NCBI GenBank assembly: GCA_023388255.1
Contig: JAEWGO010000012.1
Coordinates: forward strand, 1 to 64,000
Direction: 5' to 3'
Source: Pseudomonadota bacterium
GTDB lineage: Bacteria > Pseudomonadota > Gammaproteobacteria > Xanthomonadales > Rhodanobacteraceae
DNA length: 64,000 bases
Shown: piece after piece, positions 52,980 to 61,961 of the stretch
Layout: each line of letters starts with the position of its first letter
How positions within the stretch are numbered: the stretch's first letter is position 1
Position numbers and translations under genes: made by a program
Notes under the pieces: model-generated
Database searches by the model: none
What the model saw: the letters and a program-made list of their open reading frames with translations, nothing else
What the model was told of the DNA's origin: nothing

Positions 52980-53567
52980 TCAACCTTCGCTTGCCGTATG
53001 CCCATCCTCCAGTTCGCGCAGATGGTTTTCGATCGCGAACACATGCGCGTCCGTCGCGCCGAGTTCGCGCAGCGCCTGCGCGAGATGGACGAGATAGTCG
53101 CGGTTCGGTCCGCTCGGACCTTCGGCGCGTGCGATGTTACGGGCAATCTCGGCTTCGTCCGCTTCGCCGAGCCAGGCCGCATTGTCTTCGGTGGCGATGT
53201 AGATCAGCGCCTCGGCATGGCTGTCGTCGTCGAACGTGAGCGTCACTGCGTGGCGCAGGTAGCCGTTCTTTTCGCGCCGGTCGAGATGTTCGAAGACTTC
53301 CGGCGTGATCAGATAGGCCATGCCGGCACAGACTGCGCCCGGATCGGCGATCAGGGTCAGCACGCGCCCGGGCGCGTCCGGCGTGCCGCGATGGTCGTGC
53401 GAGCCTTGCCAGAAACGCCGCGACCAGTCGCGGATTCGCGCCGGGCGGCGTTCGATGCAGGGGAAGTCGGCCTTCCAGATCAACGAGCCGTAGCCGAACA
53501 GCCACACTTGCGCGTGGCCGTCGAAGCGCCCGCTTCGCCGATTGATCTCGATCGTGTCGATGGACAT
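52980..53567 (-). CDS. chaC: Glutathione-specific gamma-glutamylcyclotransferase (ChaC-like)
   Basis: This 195-aa cytosolic enzyme cleaves glutathione to 5-oxoproline and Cys-Gly. The phosphate-like loop GYGSL is at 25-29, and the catalytic Glu is probably Glu99 in RREKNGY. Between them lie WSRRFWQGSHDHRGTPDAPGR and IADPGAVCAGMAYLI, typical of ChaC. The start at MSIDTIEIN is chosen over a longer frame that would overlap the divergent DUF3297 gene. Confidence 0.9.
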   Translation of the reverse strand: MSIDTIEINRRSGRFDGHAQVWLFGYGSLIWKADFPCIERRPARIRDWSRRFWQGSHDHRGTPDAPGRVLTLIADPGAVCAGMAYLITPEVFEHLDRREKNGYLRHAVTLTFDDDSHAEALIYIATEDNAAWLGEADEAEIARNIARAEGPSGPNRDYLVHLAQALRELGATDAHVFAIENHLRELEDGHTASEG

Positions 53568-53678
53568 GCGTGCAGCATACGGAAACGCGCGTTCGATGGT
53601 ACGGCGGTCGCCATGCCGCGCGCCGCGGATTATCCTGTCGCTCCCTGCGCACATGCGCCGTATCCAGCGAATGCACCG

Positions 53679-53930
53679 ATGAACGACACGCCTCCCGATC
53701 GCCTCGCCGCCAATCCGAAAAGCCCGTTTCACGACGCCGACCTGCTGGCGCGCGGCATCGGAATCCGCTTCAACGGCCAGGAAAAGACCAATGTCGAGGA
53801 ATATTGCGTCAGCGAAGGATGGGTGCGCCTGCCAGCCGGCAAGGCACGCGATCGCCACGGCAATCCGATGACGATCAAGCTGAAGGGCGAGGTCGTGCCG
53901 TACTTCCTCGATGCGCCGGACGCCTCATGA
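53679..53930 (+). CDS. DUF3297 family protein
   Basis: This 83-aa protein matches the DUF3297 signature along its whole length: DRLAANPKSPFHDADLLARGIGIRFNG, then EKTNVEEYCVSEGWVRL and GKARDRHGNPMTIKLKGEVVPYF. Family members are sometimes mislabelled glutathione peroxidase; no peroxidase active site is present. Its stop overlaps the next start (ATGA), so the two genes are coupled. Confidence 0.9.
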   Translation: MNDTPPDRLAANPKSPFHDADLLARGIGIRFNGQEKTNVEEYCVSEGWVRLPAGKARDRHGNPMTIKLKGEVVPYFLDAPDAS

Positions 53931-54301
53931 AATTCCTCGTCATGATCTACACCGACGACACGCTGATGAACGCGCTGCCGGCCGGCGAGTTCGACACGAT
54001 GATGCGCGGCTGCCTGCAGCATGCGGACGAGCTGAAAGCCGGCGGCACATTGGTCGATTTCCAGCAACTGGAACCGGCGAGGACCGCGAAGTCGATGCGC
54101 GTGCGCGGCGGGCGCCGGACCATCGTCGATGGCCCGTTCGCTGAAACCAAGGAAATCCTTGCCGGCTTCAACCTGATCGAGGCCGCCGACATGGACGAGG
54201 CCGTGCGCATCGCGTCCGAATTCCCGTGGGCAAGCACTGGCTGCATCGAGATCCGTCCGGTGCGCGACGTGGATGCCGTGCGGCGTCGTGTCGGCGCCTG
54301 A
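53927..54301 (+). CDS. YCII-domain (DGPF) protein
   Basis: This 124-aa protein has the YciI-like ferredoxin-fold domain with DGPFAETKEILAGFNLIEAADMDEAVRIA, the DGPF motif. Such proteins are often encoded next to ECF sigma factors and may bind small metabolites or act as hydro-lyases. Here it is translationally coupled to DUF3297 by a 4-bp overlap, and no sigma gene is adjacent. Confidence 0.9.
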   Translation: MKFLVMIYTDDTLMNALPAGEFDTMMRGCLQHADELKAGGTLVDFQQLEPARTAKSMRVRGGRRTIVDGPFAETKEILAGFNLIEAADMDEAVRIASEFPWASTGCIEIRPVRDVDAVRRRVGA

Positions 54302-54782
54302 TGCCATAGCGAGGCCCCACGCATCTGCATTGCGGCCATTGCGGGTCGTGCTCGATACGAATGTCTGCCTCGACTTGTTCGTGTTCGCCGATCCGCGTTG
54401 CGCATTCGTGCGGGAGGCGCTGGAGCTCGGCCGAGTAGTCGCCGTGACGGACGAGGCCTGTCGGGCGGAATGGCTGCGCGTGCTGGGCTATGCGCAGCTC
54501 GCGCTGGATGACGCGCGACGGCACCTTGCGACGGCGGCGTTCGATGCGCTCGTGCACGAAACGCCCGCACTCGAATCCGCGATGCCGGCGGGTGCGACCC
54601 TGCCGCGCTGCGCGGATGCGGATGACCAGAAGTTCCTCGAACTCGCGTTGCGTGTGGGCGCCAGTGCGCTCATCACGCGCGACGATGCGCTGCTGGCATT
54701 GGGGCGCCGCGTCGAACGTGCGGGCCTGTTCGCGATTCTCACGCCGCAGGCATGGATCGCACGCGCGAATGCGACGTCGTGA
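54273..54782 (+). CDS. PIN-domain ribonuclease (COG1569-type)
   Basis: This is a putative RNase of up to 169 aa. The PIN acidic residues can be seen as Asp28 (VVLDTNVCLDLF), a Glu in DEACRAEWLR, and the Asp cluster in CADADDQKFLELAL with LITRDDALL. It is the PIN group 3 / COG1569 type, many of which are toxins. No antitoxin gene is next to it, and it overlaps the YCII gene by 29 bp. The start is uncertain: TTG at about 54330 would avoid the overlap. Confidence 0.82.
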   Translation: MPCGVVSAPDAIARPHASALRPLRVVLDTNVCLDLFVFADPRCAFVREALELGRVVAVTDEACRAEWLRVLGYAQLALDDARRHLATAAFDALVHETPALESAMPAGATLPRCADADDQKFLELALRVGASALITRDDALLALGRRVERAGLFAILTPQAWIARANATS

Positions 54783-54921
54783 TGCGACGGCGCAGAACGT
54801 TTCGGGTCTCGCACCGAACGGGCTACGCATTCGCTGAAGGATGAGGTCCTGAAGTCCGACCCACGGCTCGCGGTTCCCGCCGCAACGCGCGGCGCGGCAT
54901 CGCGCTCGCTATGATGCGCCC

Positions 54922-55287
54922 ATGTCGATCCTGCTGCTCGATCTGCGCCATGTTCCCGACGACGAATCCGACGAGGTGCGTGCGTTGCTCGATACGCACC
55001 GCATCGCCTGGTACGAGACGCCGCCGAACCGTTGGGGCATATCGGCCGGCGCGATATGGCTGGCCGACGAAATTGATGCCGCGCAGGCCGCGCGCCTTCT
55101 GAACGAGTATCAAACCAATCGGCAGGCACGCGTGCGCGAGGAATACGCCGCGGCACGCCGCGACGGCCGCGCACCGACGTGGTGGTCGACATTGCGCGAC
55201 GATCCGCTGCGCGTCGTCCTGACCGTGCTGGCGGCCGGGTTCATGCTGGGTCTGGTCGCACTGCCGGTGTTGCTGATGTCGCGCTAG
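54922..55287 (+). CDS. DUF6164 family small membrane protein
   Basis: This 121-aa protein starts with a folded part (MSILLLDLRHVPDDESDEVRALLDTHRIAWYETPPNRWGISAGAIWL) and ends with one membrane helix (about 97-118). This layout matches the DUF6164 family of proteobacteria, of unknown function. It is convergent with the YkgJ-like gene, and the two stop codons overlap by 4 bp. Confidence 0.85.
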   Translation: MSILLLDLRHVPDDESDEVRALLDTHRIAWYETPPNRWGISAGAIWLADEIDAAQAARLLNEYQTNRQARVREEYAAARRDGRAPTWWSTLRDDPLRVVLTVLAAGFMLGLVALPVLLMSR

Positions 55288-55595
55288 CCCGGCGTGGCTT
55301 CGTAGCGCGCACGCTCGTCGCGACAGTACGCGCCGCCCATCGCGAACTTGCGGCAGATGCCTGGGCGGTTGGCGTAGATCGAGCAGCACATGCGCTCGCG
55401 GTCGAGTGCGATGCACCAGCCGTCGGCACCGCGCCGCATCACGTCGATGCCTTGCGCATTCGGCTCGATGAGTGCGCCGGGGATGTGGTCCGCCGCATCG
55501 ACGGTCACGATCAAGCGGCAGCACACCGCGGCGCAGGTGCTGCATGAAACGTCGGGATCGACGACGGAATCGTCGACGCGGATCGGAATGTTCAC
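55284..55595 (-). CDS. YkgJ-family cysteine cluster protein
   Basis: This 103-aa protein has a cluster of cysteines, CSTCAAVCC near residues 18-26 and CIALDRERMCCSIYANRPGIC with a final CRDE. It fits the YkgJ/UPF0153 family, which binds zinc or an iron-sulfur cluster. The GTG start overlaps the methyltransferase stop (GTGA), so the two are translationally coupled. The methyltransferase may modify a partner, but no function is known. Confidence 0.87.
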   Translation of the reverse strand: MNIPIRVDDSVVDPDVSCSTCAAVCCRLIVTVDAADHIPGALIEPNAQGIDVMRRGADGWCIALDRERMCCSIYANRPGICRKFAMGGAYCRDERARYEATPG

Positions 55596-56266
55596 GTCGC
55601 GATGTCGCTGTTTGCGGCGCGGCGATAGTGCAGCAGCATGCCGCGATACGGTGGCGTGTCGTCGGCATTCATCGCGCTGCGCTCCGACGTGAGCGTGTAG
55701 CCCTGGGCGATCAGGGCACGCGTGAAAGGCCCGCTGTTGCCGCGTCCGGGATCGGTGATCAGCACCTCGGCTTCGGCGTGCGTATGGCGTTGCAGCAGCG
55801 CGGCCAGCAACAGGGCGTGATCGCGTTCGTAGAGGATGTCGCTGCCGATGACGAGATCGAAGCGGCCCAAGGTCGGCAGCGGCACGTCCCAGCGCAATTG
55901 CCGATAGACCACCGCCGGCAGCGCATTCAGTGCGGCGTTGTAGGCGAGGAAGGGCTCGGCGAGCGGATGCACGTCGCTGGCGACGATGTCTGCGCCGCGT
56001 CGTTGCAACACGAGGCTGGCAAGGCCAAGTCCGCAACCGATTTCGAGGATGCGTTTGCCGGCGATGTCGAAGCGGCTCATCGCCTCTGCGAGCAGGCGAC
56101 CGGCTGGCCACACCTGACCGAACAGGCACCATTGTGCGGACGAAATGCCGAGTCGTTCGGCGTGGCCGTCGGGATCGGCGAACTGCTGGCGATCGCTCAG
56201 CGCACGGATGCGGTAGTCGTGGTCGCCGAGGTGGATCAGGTGCTGGCGGGTGTCGTAGCCCGGCAT
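55592..56266 (-). CDS. Class I SAM-dependent methyltransferase (METTL21/Methyltransf_16-like)
   Basis: This 224-aa enzyme has SAM motif I LEIGCGLGLASLVLQRRG (about 74-91), motif II-like ASDVHPLAEPFLAYNAALN, and LVIGSDILYERDHALLLAALL with the protein-lysine-methyltransferase D-x-x-Y pattern. It belongs to the group that methylates lysines of chaperones and elongation factors in eukaryotes; the bacterial substrate is unknown. It is coupled to the YkgJ-like gene by a 4-bp overlap. Confidence 0.88.
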   Translation of the reverse strand: MPGYDTRQHLIHLGDHDYRIRALSDRQQFADPDGHAERLGISSAQWCLFGQVWPAGRLLAEAMSRFDIAGKRILEIGCGLGLASLVLQRRGADIVASDVHPLAEPFLAYNAALNALPAVVYRQLRWDVPLPTLGRFDLVIGSDILYERDHALLLAALLQRHTHAEAEVLITDPGRGNSGPFTRALIAQGYTLTSERSAMNADDTPPYRGMLLHYRRAANSDIAT

Positions 56267-56484
56267 GGGCGCTCCCGTGGTGGCGTCGTCCCGCGCAGGG
56301 CGGAACGGAATACGCGGAAAGGGAGCGAGACGGCGCCAGTGACGGCCGGACGAGACGCGCGGGAACTGCGTGTTGCGGGCATCCTACGCGCTGCCCGCTG
56401 TTGCTGTCTGAACGGTTCGTCGCTACAGGCGTTTGTGGCAGGAGTTTCGATGCGCGGCTTGCGCACGCATGCGTGCGAGCGAGG

Positions 56485-57870
56485 TCAGACCTCGCGCGTC
56501 ATCCCGGGTTGCGAGAGCGTGACATTCGTGCCGAAACGCTTTTCCAGTTCCGCCGCCAGCACTTCGCGCGCGGGGTTTTCGCCGTGCACCAGCACGACCG
56601 GCGGATGCGTCGGGCCCGAGCCGTACCAGTCGAGCAGGCTCTGCTGGTCGGCGTGCGCGGACAGACCGCCGACCGTATGGATCTGCGCGCTTGCAGGGAT
56701 GTCGTTGCCGAACAGCCTGACGTGTTTTACGCCGTTGACGAGCAGGCGGCCGAGCGTGCCGTCGGCCTGGTAGCCGACGAAGATCACATGCGACTTCGGA
56801 TTGGCGAGGTTGTTGGCAAGGTGGTGTCGCACACGTCCACCGTTCGCCATGCCGGAACCGGCGATGATGATGGCGCCGCTGCGGATCGTGTTGATCGCCT
56901 TGCTGTCGTCGACGCTTTCGCTGATGTGCAGGTTCGGCAGCGCGAACGGTTTGATGCGGCCTCGCCACACCTTTGCTGCGTCTGCGTCGAACAGCTCTTC
57001 GTGGCGGTCGTACACGGCCATGACCTTGGCCGCCATCGGGCTGTCGAGGAAGATCTTCCACGGCGCCATGTTCCATGCGTCGAAGTTCTCGGCAATCCAG
57101 TACAGCAGTTCCTGGCTGCGGCCGACCGCGAACGCCGGGATCACGACGTTGCCGCCGTCGGCATGTGCTTTCGCGAAGATCTCGCCGAGCTCGGCGACGG
57201 TCGCTGCGCGGTCCTTGTGGTTGCGGTCGCCGTAGGTCGATTCCATCAGGATCAGGTCGGCGGCCGGCGGGGCTTCGGGATCGCGAAGGATCGGCGTGCC
57301 CTTCATGCCGATGTCGCCGGAGAACACCAGCGTCCCGGGTGTCGGGTCGCTGGCGCCGATCTCGATGATGCTGGAGCCGAGGATGTGCCCGGCATCGTGC
57401 AGGCGCACGTGCACACCAGGGAGGATTTCGGTGCTGCTGCCATAGGGCAGGGGGCGCAGACGCTTTTGTGCCGCAGCGACGTCGTCGCGCGTGTAGATCG
57501 GCTGCAGTTCGGGCTCGCCAGGCGCGTGGTTGCGGTTGGCGCGTTCGGCGTTCTGCTCAGCCAGCGAGGCGGAATCGAGCAGCATGATCGGCAGCAGGTC
57601 GCAGGTGGCCGCCTGGGCGAAGATCGGTCCGGCGAACCCGCGCTTGACCAGCAGCGGGACGCGCCCGATGTGGTCGATGTGCGCGTGGCTGAGCACCAGT
57701 GCGTCGATCGTGGCCGGATCGAATGCGAACGGTTCGAGGTTGCGTGCATCCGAATCGCGACCACCCTGGACCATGCCGCAGTCGAGCAATACGCGTTTGC
57801 CGCCCACTTCGAGCAGATGGCAGGAGCCGGTGACTTCACCCCCTGCCGCGCCGTGGAATTCGATTCGCAT
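56485..57870 (-). CDS. MBL-fold/beta-CASP RNA-processing exonuclease
   Basis: This 461-aa metallo-beta-lactamase-fold nuclease has motif HAHIDH (His62, His64, Asp66, His67), the HILGSSIIEI region with a zinc ligand, FSGDIG, a beta-CASP insertion with STYGDR and SGMANGGRV, and the C-terminal KMT-type GLSAHADQ. It is the YSH1/CPSF73-like group that trims RNA in bacteria and archaea. The start at MRIEFHGAAGEVTG (57870) is typical; the longer frame is not needed. It is a single gene on the minus strand. Confidence 0.92.
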   Translation of the reverse strand: MRIEFHGAAGGEVTGSCHLLEVGGKRVLLDCGMVQGGRDSDARNLEPFAFDPATIDALVLSHAHIDHIGRVPLLVKRGFAGPIFAQAATCDLLPIMLLDSASLAEQNAERANRNHAPGEPELQPIYTRDDVAAAQKRLRPLPYGSSTEILPGVHVRLHDAGHILGSSIIEIGASDPTPGTLVFSGDIGMKGTPILRDPEAPPAADLILMESTYGDRNHKDRAATVAELGEIFAKAHADGGNVVIPAFAVGRSQELLYWIAENFDAWNMAPWKIFLDSPMAAKVMAVYDRHEELFDADAAKVWRGRIKPFALPNLHISESVDDSKAINTIRSGAIIIAGSGMANGGRVRHHLANNLANPKSHVIFVGYQADGTLGRLLVNGVKHVRLFGNDIPASAQIHTVGGLSAHADQQSLLDWYGSGPTHPPVVLVHGENPAREVLAAELEKRFGTNVTLSQPGMTREV

Positions 57871-58090
57871 GGGGTTTGCCCTCGTGATCCGGGAGGCGCA
57901 CGTTAGCATGCGCATGCGGCGATGATCGCGGTGGACGGCGGGCGTATCGTGACGTTTCATGGCAGCGCCGCGGGTGAGGCAAAGCGGACGCCGCGGGATG
58001 TCCAGTCCTTAGGCTGTCGAATGCGCGGCCAGGAACGCGCCGGAATGACGAACCGAAGCCGACTTCATCCTGTGGCAGGATCGCTTGTAC

Positions 58091-58300
58091 ATGAGTGACC
58101 ACCCGACTATGACCTCCACTCCTGTCGACCCGTTGCCGGTTCCGCCGGAGAAACCCGACCCGGCCGATTGCTGCGGCGGCGGTTGCGTGAACTGCATCTT
58201 CGACGCATACGAAACCGCGCTTGAACGCTACGAAGCGGAGCTGGCCGCGTGGCGTGCCAACCACCCGCCCGAATCGCGTCCGCAAAGCCCAGCGCACTGA
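58091..58300 (+). CDS. Small oxidoreductase-like-domain protein
   Basis: This 69-aa protein contains the Oxidored-like (PF09791-type) motif: PVPPEKPDPADCCGGGCVNCIFDAYETALERYE. The cysteines of CCGGGCVNC look ready to bind a metal or cluster. Such domains occur in small bacterial proteins and in mitochondrial proteins of unknown function. The start is uncertain (ATG 58091, ATG 58109 or TTG 58085). Confidence 0.78.
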   Translation: MSDHPTMTSTPVDPLPVPPEKPDPADCCGGGCVNCIFDAYETALERYEAELAAWRANHPPESRPQSPAH

Positions 58301-58386
58301 AGCGGCGCGCGCAAGACCCGTCGGTCGGCTGGACCTCGGCCCGTGCGCTGTCTAGGATCGAGGCGACATCATCGGAGGTCCATGCC

Positions 58387-60039
58387 TTGAAACGATTGCT
58401 CGCGTCCGCCATCGCCCTGTCCCTCGCATCCGCCGCCATCGCCGCCGATGCGCCTTCGTTCGATCCCAAGCGCCTGTCGGACGAGGTGAAAACCTTGTCC
58501 TCCGATGCGTTCGAGGGGCGCGGTCCGGCGACCGCCGGAGAGACAAAGACGGTCGCCTACGTGATCGCGCAGATGAAGGAAGCCGGCCTGCAGCCGGGCG
58601 GCGACCTGAAGAACGGCAAGCGCAGCTGGACCCAGGCCGTGCCGCTGCAGCGCTCGCAGATCAAGGGCACGCCGACGCTGGACCTGATCGTCGGTGGCAA
58701 GCGGCAGGCGCTGACACAGGGCGACGAAATCGCCGTGCGCGCGGCAATGGATGGATCGAAATCCGTCTCGATCAAGGATGCGCCGCTGGTGTTCGCCGGC
58801 TACGGCGTCAGCGCACCCGAGCGCAATTGGGACGATTTCAAGGGCATCGACCTGCACGGCAAGATCGCGATCGTGCTGATCAACGACCCGGATTTCGAGA
58901 CCGGCGAGGGCGATTTCGGCGGCAAGGCGATGACCTACTACGGTCGCTGGACCTACAAGTACGAAGAAGCCGCACGCCGCGGCGCGCTCGGCTTGTTGAT
59001 CGTGCACGAAACCGATCCAGCCTCGTATGGCTGGAAGACGGTCAAGAACTCGAACACGAACACGATGTTCGACATCGTGCGCGACAAGCCGGGCACGGTG
59101 CATCCGAAACTCGAAGGCTGGATCCAGCGCGATCTCGCGGTCGACCTGTTCAAGCGCAGCGGCCTCGACTTCGAGGCACTGAAGAAGCAGGCGCTGACGC
59201 GCGAGTTCAAGCCGGTCGAGCTGAAGGGCGCAGCGTTCTCGGCCAGCTACGCGGTCGATACCAAGGTGATCACCTCGCAGAACATCGTCGGACGCATCGA
59301 GGGCAGCAAGCGCCCGGACGAAACCGTCATCTACAGCGCGCACTGGGATCATCTGGGCGTCGGCGCGCCGGATGCGAAGGGCGACAAGATCTACAACGGT
59401 GCGGTCGACAACGCCACCGGCACTGCGGCGCTGATCGAGATCGGTCGCGCGTTCGCGCATGCGCCGAAACCCGAGCGTTCGATCGTGTTCCTCAATGTGA
59501 CGGCCGAGGAAAAAGGCCTGCTCGGTTCCGAGTACTACGCGTCGAAGCCGCTGTACCCGTTGGCCAAGACCGTCGCCGTGCTGAACATGGACGCGCTCGA
59601 TCCGATGGGGCCGGCGCGCAATTTCACTACGGCCGGCAGCGCGAAGTCCGAGTTGCTCGATACAGTGATTGAAGACGCGAAGGCCGCTGGCCTCGTCTAC
59701 ACGCCGGACCCGCACCCGCAGGCCGGCCATTTCTTCCGCTCCGATCATTTCCCGTTCGCCAAGGCCGGCGTGCCCGCGCTCTCGTGGGGCTCGGGCAACG
59801 ATCTTGTCAACGGTGGCGTCGAAGCCGGCGAAGCGGCGGGCAAGGACTACACCGCCAACCGCTATCACCAGCCAGCCGACGAATGGCAAGCGTCGTGGAC
59901 GTTCGCCGGCATGACGCACGACCTGCCGGTGCTCTACAAGGTCGGCAGCGATCTTGCGAATTCGGATCGCTGGCCGGATTGGGCGAAGGATTCGGAGTTT
60001 CGCGCCACGCGTGATGCGAGCGCTGCCGAGCGGAAGTAA
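58387..60039 (+). CDS. Secreted M28-family zinc aminopeptidase
   Basis: This 550-aa peptidase starts at TTG, set by GGAGG eight bases upstream, and has a signal peptide (1-20). A protease-associated domain is inserted at about 130-300 (LVFAGYGVSAPERNWDDF). Zinc ligands and the catalytic Glu can be seen in SAHWDHLGV, GAVDNATGTA, NVTAEEKGLLGSEYY, NMDALD and FRSDHFPFAKAG. It cleaves amino-terminal residues from peptides outside the cytoplasm, probably in the periplasm. It is a single gene, typical of protein-degrading Xanthomonadales. Confidence 0.92.
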   Translation: MKRLLASAIALSLASAAIAADAPSFDPKRLSDEVKTLSSDAFEGRGPATAGETKTVAYVIAQMKEAGLQPGGDLKNGKRSWTQAVPLQRSQIKGTPTLDLIVGGKRQALTQGDEIAVRAAMDGSKSVSIKDAPLVFAGYGVSAPERNWDDFKGIDLHGKIAIVLINDPDFETGEGDFGGKAMTYYGRWTYKYEEAARRGALGLLIVHETDPASYGWKTVKNSNTNTMFDIVRDKPGTVHPKLEGWIQRDLAVDLFKRSGLDFEALKKQALTREFKPVELKGAAFSASYAVDTKVITSQNIVGRIEGSKRPDETVIYSAHWDHLGVGAPDAKGDKIYNGAVDNATGTAALIEIGRAFAHAPKPERSIVFLNVTAEEKGLLGSEYYASKPLYPLAKTVAVLNMDALDPMGPARNFTTAGSAKSELLDTVIEDAKAAGLVYTPDPHPQAGHFFRSDHFPFAKAGVPALSWGSGNDLVNGGVEAGEAAGKDYTANRYHQPADEWQASWTFAGMTHDLPVLYKVGSDLANSDRWPDWAKDSEFRATRDASAAERK

Positions 60040-60185
60040 GCGCCGGACTTGGTGGGCCTCAAGGTTCCGTCGGATTGCCTGGTGGATCCAGCGCGGCGCG
60101 GGCGACGCAAAGGGACAGATGTGTTTTCCTGGAGTAACTTTGTGCGGCGCGCGCCGCGTGCATGCAACCGGAAAGGAGCAATCGC

Positions 60186-60518
60186 ATGGCAGGCTGGTAC
60201 GAGTTGAGCAAGAGCAGCGACGGGCAGTTCCGCTTCGTGTTGAAGGCGGGCAATGCGGAAATCATCCTCACGAGCGAGCTCTACCACGCGAAGGGCTCCG
60301 CCGAAAATGGCATTGCGTCCGTGCAGGCGAACAGCCCGGACGATGCGCGTTACGAGAAGAAGGTCGCGTCGAACGGCAAGGCGTACTTCAACCTGAAAGC
60401 CGCGAACCATCAGATCATCGGTACCAGCCAGATGTACGCATCCGAGGCGTCGCGCGACGCCGGCATCGCAAGCGTCAAGGCCAACGGTCCCTCGAAGGAA
60501 GTGAAGGATCACGCCTGA
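60186..60518 (+). CDS. yegP: YegP-family DUF1508 protein
   Basis: This 110-aa protein is two tandem copies of the DUF1508 unit: FRFVLKAGNAEIILTSELYHAKGSAENGIASVQ (about 14-50) and AYFNLKAANHQIIGTSQMYASEASRDAGIASVK (about 64-98). It is strongly predicted by an AAAGGAG site before ATG 60186. YegP-like proteins are small and cytosolic, of unknown function. The size matches E. coli YegP. Confidence 0.95.
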   Translation: MAGWYELSKSSDGQFRFVLKAGNAEIILTSELYHAKGSAENGIASVQANSPDDARYEKKVASNGKAYFNLKAANHQIIGTSQMYASEASRDAGIASVKANGPSKEVKDHA

Positions 60519-60536
60519 TGGCGGGATGACGAAAAC

Positions 60537-60559
60537 CGGCCTGCCGCGGCGGCAGGCCG
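60537..60559. terminator. Bidirectional terminator between yegP and rsuA-like gene
   Basis: CGGCCTGCCG and CGGCAGGCCG form a perfect 10-bp stem with a 3-nt loop between the convergent genes, 18 bp past the yegP stop and 45 bp from the other gene end. Confidence 0.75.
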
Positions 60560-60604
60560 TTCGCTCGAAGTCGCCAGTGACCGATCACCCGGCCCGGGCG
60601 GGCG

Positions 60605-61315
60605 CTAGAAGCGCTCGCCCGCAGGCAGCGCGCACCATTCGCCGAGCGGCAACTTGCGCAGCGGGACGCGGCCGATGCGGATGCGCCGGATCGCCACGAC
60701 TTCGAAACCGACCGCACCGCACATGTGGCGCAGCTGTCCGGGTTGCACGTCGTGGATCGCGAAGCGCAGGCGCACTTCGTTCTGCCAGCTGACCTTGCAC
60801 GGCGGCAGCTCGCGGCCGTTGTAGGTGATGCCGCGCGCGAGTCGGCCGAGCGCGTACGGCCCGGCATCGCCGCGCACCTCGACGACGTACTCCTGTTCCA
60901 GCTCGCGCGCGTCCTCGGTCAGCTGGCGCCAGACGCGACCATCCTGGCTCAGCACGATCAATCCGCTCGCCTCGGTGTCGAGCGGCATCAATGGGGTCAG
61001 GCGCTTGAAATGCCGCGGCAGCATGCGCACGCCGCTCGGATCGTCCGCCCAGCGCGTCTCGGGCTGGATCAGCTCAACCGCATCAGCGACGGCGACGCCA
61101 GCCGGTTTGTTGAGCAGCATCGTTGCCGGCTCGATCGCCTCCGGACGCATCGCCGGGTCGATCTGTATGCGTTCGTCGCCGACCATGCGTTGCGGATCGG
61201 TGACGACATTGCCGTCGATCGACACGCCGCCGTCGGCGATGATCTGCTCGGCTTCGGCATACGAGCAGGCGCACTCATGGGCGACGCGGCGGGTGAGGCT
61301 GATGGAATCGGGCAC
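60605..61315 (-). CDS. rRNA pseudouridine synthase, RsuA family
   Basis: This 236-aa enzyme has an N-terminal S4 RNA-binding domain (about 5-45: SLTRRVAHECACSYAEAEQIIADGGVSIDG) and a catalytic domain with Asp113 in PLDTEASGLIVLS. The residue before Leu-Asp is Pro, where the family usually has Arg (GRLD), so catalysis may be changed. TPLMPLDTEASG and the end RVPLRKLPLGEW fit the RsuA/RluB/E/F group. It starts at GTG, 14 bp after the YgjP-like gene end, so the two are probably co-transcribed. Confidence 0.85.
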   Translation of the reverse strand: MPDSISLTRRVAHECACSYAEAEQIIADGGVSIDGNVVTDPQRMVGDERIQIDPAMRPEAIEPATMLLNKPAGVAVADAVELIQPETRWADDPSGVRMLPRHFKRLTPLMPLDTEASGLIVLSQDGRVWRQLTEDARELEQEYVVEVRGDAGPYALGRLARGITYNGRELPPCKVSWQNEVRLRFAIHDVQPGQLRHMCGAVGFEVVAIRRIRIGRVPLRKLPLGEWCALPAGERF

Positions 61316-61329
61316 GTGGGAAGTCCGGG

Positions 61330-61851
61330 TCAGTCGCGTGCTTCGGCCGGGGCCGAAGCGCGCTGGCAATCGAGATGGGTCAGGTACAGGCGCGCGTCGA
61401 ACTCCAGCTGGTGGTAGTCCGCTGCCATGTGCGTGCAGAGCTGGTAGAACGCCTTGTCGTGGTCGCGCTCCTTCAGATGCGCCAGTTCGTGCACGACGAT
61501 CATCTTCAGGAACTCGGCCGGCGCATCGCGGAACACCGTCGCGATGCGGATCTCGCGGCTGGCCTTGAGGCGTCCGCCCTGCACGCGCGAGATCGCCGTG
61601 TGCAGGCCGAGCGCATCGCGCACGACGTGCAATTTGTTGTCGTAGACGACCTTTTCGAGCGGACCGCTCTTGCGCATGTAGCGGTCCTTGAGATCGAGCG
61701 TGTAGCGGAACAGTGCCTTGTCGCTGCGCACGTCGTGCGCCTCGCCGTAGCGCTTGCGCAGCACGTCGCCGAGGCGGTCCTGCGCGATCAGTTCGCGCAC
61801 CTGCGCCTGCAGTCGGGCGTCGTAACCGCCGAGGTATTTGAGGGGAAGCAT
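61330..61851 (-). CDS. YgjP/SprT-like zinc metallopeptidase (M48-type motif)
   Basis: This 173-aa protein has the zinc-binding motif HELAHLKERDH (His121, Glu122, His125, His131 as in the YgjP group), with an Arg/Lys-rich DNA- or protein-facing N-terminal half. The family includes the UvrD-associated YgjP and is thought to be cytosolic. The start at MLPLKYLGGYDARL is chosen; an ATG 18 bp upstream is possible. It is the first gene of a pair with the RsuA-type enzyme. Confidence 0.88.
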   Translation of the reverse strand: MLPLKYLGGYDARLQAQVRELIAQDRLGDVLRKRYGEAHDVRSDKALFRYTLDLKDRYMRKSGPLEKVVYDNKLHVVRDALGLHTAISRVQGGRLKASREIRIATVFRDAPAEFLKMIVVHELAHLKERDHDKAFYQLCTHMAADYHQLEFDARLYLTHLDCQRASAPAEARD

Positions 61852-61961
61852 GCGCGAACGATACGGCATCGGCGCTCGCGTCGTCGCGACGGGTACGAGT
61901 CCGCGTGCTCATCGGCGCGATGCGGCATGTACCATCCGCTCCCCAATCAGGAGAATCCGCG

